Below are positions 6,087 through 6,975 of a stretch of 6,975 bases of DNA, in pieces. Every line of letters starts with the position of its first letter. The first letter of the stretch is position 1. The stretch is from Phycisphaerales bacterium. Its GTDB lineage: Bacteria; Planctomycetota; Phycisphaerae; Tepidisphaerales; Tepidisphaeraceae. Under the pieces are notes generated by a model. That model was not told the origin of the DNA. It did not search any database and worked only from the letters and a program-made list of their open reading frames with translations. The position numbers and the translations under genes were made by a program. The DNA lies in contig JAQGHP010000448.1 in assembly GCA_028288775.1 (NCBI GenBank), positions 1 to 6,975 on the forward strand. The letters run 5' to 3'.

Positions 6087-6274
6087 CCCTCTCCCTTGTA
6101 CTCGGGGGAGAGGGTTAGGGTGAGGGGCGGAACGGAGGAAACGCTGAATGCTAAATGCTGAACGCTGAATGGGCAGAGCTCCCGCATTTGTTCAGCATTC
6201 AGGGTTCATCGTTCAGCATTTCCTCACGCCCGGCCCCTCACCCCTGCCCTCTCCCCCGAGTACGAGGGAGAGGG
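6087..6274. repeat. Nested inverted repeat: 44-base outer arms enclosing heptamer arms
   Basis: Bases 6087-6130 and 6231-6274 are inverted copies, matching at 39 of 44 positions. Each arm is partly palindromic: CCCTCTCCCT, a short TTGTACTC- or CGTACTC-type centre, then GGGGGAGAGGG, followed by a TGAGGGG tail. The 100 bases between hold a second inverted pair, in which 6136-6170 matches the complement of 6190-6224 at 27 of 35 positions, with a central spacer of about 20 bases. The whole 188 bases can fold into one long imperfect hairpin. There is no open frame with a ribosome binding site and no transposase gene. It lies entirely within the coaC-coaB gap, starting 45 bases after the coaC stop. 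Confidence 0.85.
6142..6218. repeat. Tandem heptamers YGCTRAA, four forward and four inverted
   Basis: Bases 6142-6169 are exactly four seven-base units: CGCTGAA, TGCTAAA, TGCTGAA, CGCTGAA. Bases 6191-6218 hold four units in the opposite orientation (plus strand: TTCAGCA, TTCAGGG, TTCATCG, TTCAGCA). The uneven divergence between units, with the outer ones best kept, suggests a tandem array that expanded and then drifted. These are the inner arms of the nested repeat. Confidence 0.75.
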
Positions 6275-6294
6275 AGAAGGACGCGAAAGCCAAT

Positions 6295-6365
6295 GTAGAG
6301 TGGGTGTACTCGCCCACCGGATGCCCAATCGAAACCAAAACGGTGGGCGAGTACGCCCACCCTAC
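6295..6365. repeat. 25-base palindromic element, copies 2 and 3 in inverted orientation
   Basis: Copy 2 (6295-6319, same orientation as the copy before coaC) and copy 3 (6341-6365, reversed) match at 23 of 25 bases and are separated by 21 bases, so together they form a second strong hairpin. Each copy is itself a palindrome with GGTGGGCG-type and CGCCCACC arms around a four-base centre. Copy 2 carries two changes from the consensus, G to A at its fifth base and C to T at its eleventh. Copy 3 runs straight into a heptamer array. Confidence 0.85.
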
Positions 6366-6440
6366 GCTGAATGCGGAATAGAAGAACGAAACGAACTTTT
6401 CGACGAATTCCGTTCAGCACTCCTCATTCAGCACTTCCTG
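6365..6440. repeat. Second heptamer pair, running up to the coaB start
   Basis: Two forward heptamers, CGCTGAA and TGCGGAA (6365-6378), are answered by inverted ones at 6413-6433 (TTCAGCA, CTCCTCA, TTCAGCA) followed by CTTCCTG. The arms lie about 35 bases apart, and the middle contains GAACGAAACGAAC and the GAATTC at 6406-6411. The array stops three bases before the coaB start codon, so the whole translation leader of coaB is repeat sequence. Confidence 0.6.
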
Positions 6441-6443
6441 ATT

Positions 6444-6975
6444 ATGCGCGTCCTCATTACAGCCGGCCCAACCCGCGAGCCCATCGACGCCGTCCGCTAC
6501 ATCGGCAACCGCAGCAGCGGGCAGATGGGCGCGGCGCTTGCGCTCGCGGCTGCCCGCGCTGGCCACGCGGCGACGCTCATTCTCGGCCCCGTCACGGCGC
6601 CGATGCCGCCCGGCATGCGGCGAATTGACGTCGAGACGGCCGCCCAGATGCACGATGCGGTGATCCATGAATTTCCTTCCCACGACCTGCTTATCATGGC
6701 CGCGGCGGTTGCGGACTATCGTCCGAAACACGTCCTATCCGGCAAACTCGCGCGTGAGGGTACGCTGACGATTGAATGCGAGGCGACCGAGGACATCCTC
6801 GCCGCCGCGGGGGCGATGAAGCGTATGGACCAGCGCACCCTCGGCTTCAGCCTCGAGACGCGCGGGAACCTCGACCGCTCCCGCGAAAAGCTCCTCCGCA
6901 AGCGGCTCGACCTGATCGTCTACAACGCCACCGACACGATGAACAGCGCCACGATCGAATCGGTGCTGCTCTGGC
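6444..6975 (+). CDS. coaB: Phosphopantothenate-cysteine ligase (C-terminus beyond window)
   Basis: The 177 visible residues match the CoaB enzyme, which joins cysteine to 4'-phosphopantothenate using a nucleotide triphosphate and so makes the substrate of CoaC. The N-terminal nucleotide-binding block TAGPTREPIDAVRYIGNRSS followed by GQMG (6-29) and the block MAAAVADYRP (85-94) are diagnostic. The lysine of the family's KxKK motif is present as Lys101, but the motif is reduced to KLAR. EATEDILA (113-120) corresponds to the usual 'TPDILA', and GFSLET (134-139) with DLIVYNATD (156-164) continues the fold. The ATG at 6444 fits the family start (MRVLITAGPTRE), but no Shine-Dalgarno sequence precedes it: the upstream bases are TTCAGCACTTCCTGATT, part of a repeat. 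The frame is open at the right edge; stand-alone CoaB proteins are usually about 190-230 residues, so most of the gene is visible. Confidence 0.95.
   Translation, partial: MRVLITAGPTREPIDAVRYIGNRSSGQMGAALALAAARAGHAATLILGPVTAPMPPGMRRIDVETAAQMHDAVIHEFPSHDLLIMAAAVADYRPKHVLSGKLAREGTLTIECEATEDILAAAGAMKRMDQRTLGFSLETRGNLDRSREKLLRKRLDLIVYNATDTMNSATIESVLLW

Noticed and set aside
5342..6365. coaC as cargo of a transposon with 25-base terminal inverted repeats
   Set aside because: No transposase or target-site duplication was found. coaC is an essential core gene next to its pathway partner, and a third copy of the element lies inside. Independent insertions are simpler.
6087..6440. CRISPR array
   Set aside because: Repeats come in inverted pairs of several families and lengths, without uniform repeats and unique spacers, and no cas genes are visible.
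5400..6975. A fused coaBC gene broken by a frameshift
   Set aside because: coaC has a proper stop after a complete domain, coaB has its own family-typical start, and 402 non-coding bases lie between. Separate coaC and coaB genes occur naturally in several lineages.

Overview
The window is a stretch of GC-rich bacterial chromosome, most likely from an environmental planctomycete or a similar lineage. This is inferred from the high GC, separate coaC and coaB genes instead of a fused coaBC, a long secreted protein of unknown function, and intergenic gaps full of short palindromic repeats. No rRNA, convincing tRNA, phage gene, transposase or CRISPR array is visible, and no taxonomic marker settles the lineage.

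Left half (1-4111), all on the minus strand. Reading from high to low coordinates, it holds: a decayed membrane-protein gene (4111-3628) with one frameshift and a missing middle; a 47-residue membrane protein with a strong ribosome binding site (3541-3398); a secreted protein with a possible OB-fold (3324-2137); a 410-base non-coding gap; a GT-C/family-39-type membrane glycosyltransferase (1726-368); a long 31-bp hairpin (271-345); and the start of a single-pass membrane-anchored protein that runs off the left edge (209-1).

Right half (4350-6975), all on the plus strand. It holds a YihY/BrkB-family inner-membrane protein (4350-5216), then coaC, phosphopantothenoylcysteine decarboxylase (5400-6041), and coaB, phosphopantothenate-cysteine ligase (6444 to the edge). 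CoaB and CoaC carry out consecutive steps of coenzyme A synthesis from 4'-phosphopantothenate.

The most unusual part is the 402-base gap between coaC and coaB. It is almost filled by inverted repeats of three families: a 44-base arm pair rich in CCCTC/GAGGG, tandem heptamers of the type YGCTRAA, and a 25-base palindromic element. One more copy of the 25-base element lies just upstream of coaC, so that gene is bracketed by it. The repeats run to within a few bases of the coaB start codon, which has no recognisable Shine-Dalgarno sequence. I see no complete new enzymatic or defence system. The best candidates for new biology are these nested repeat elements, a G-quadruplex-type tract on the glycosyltransferase start, and the small membrane protein.
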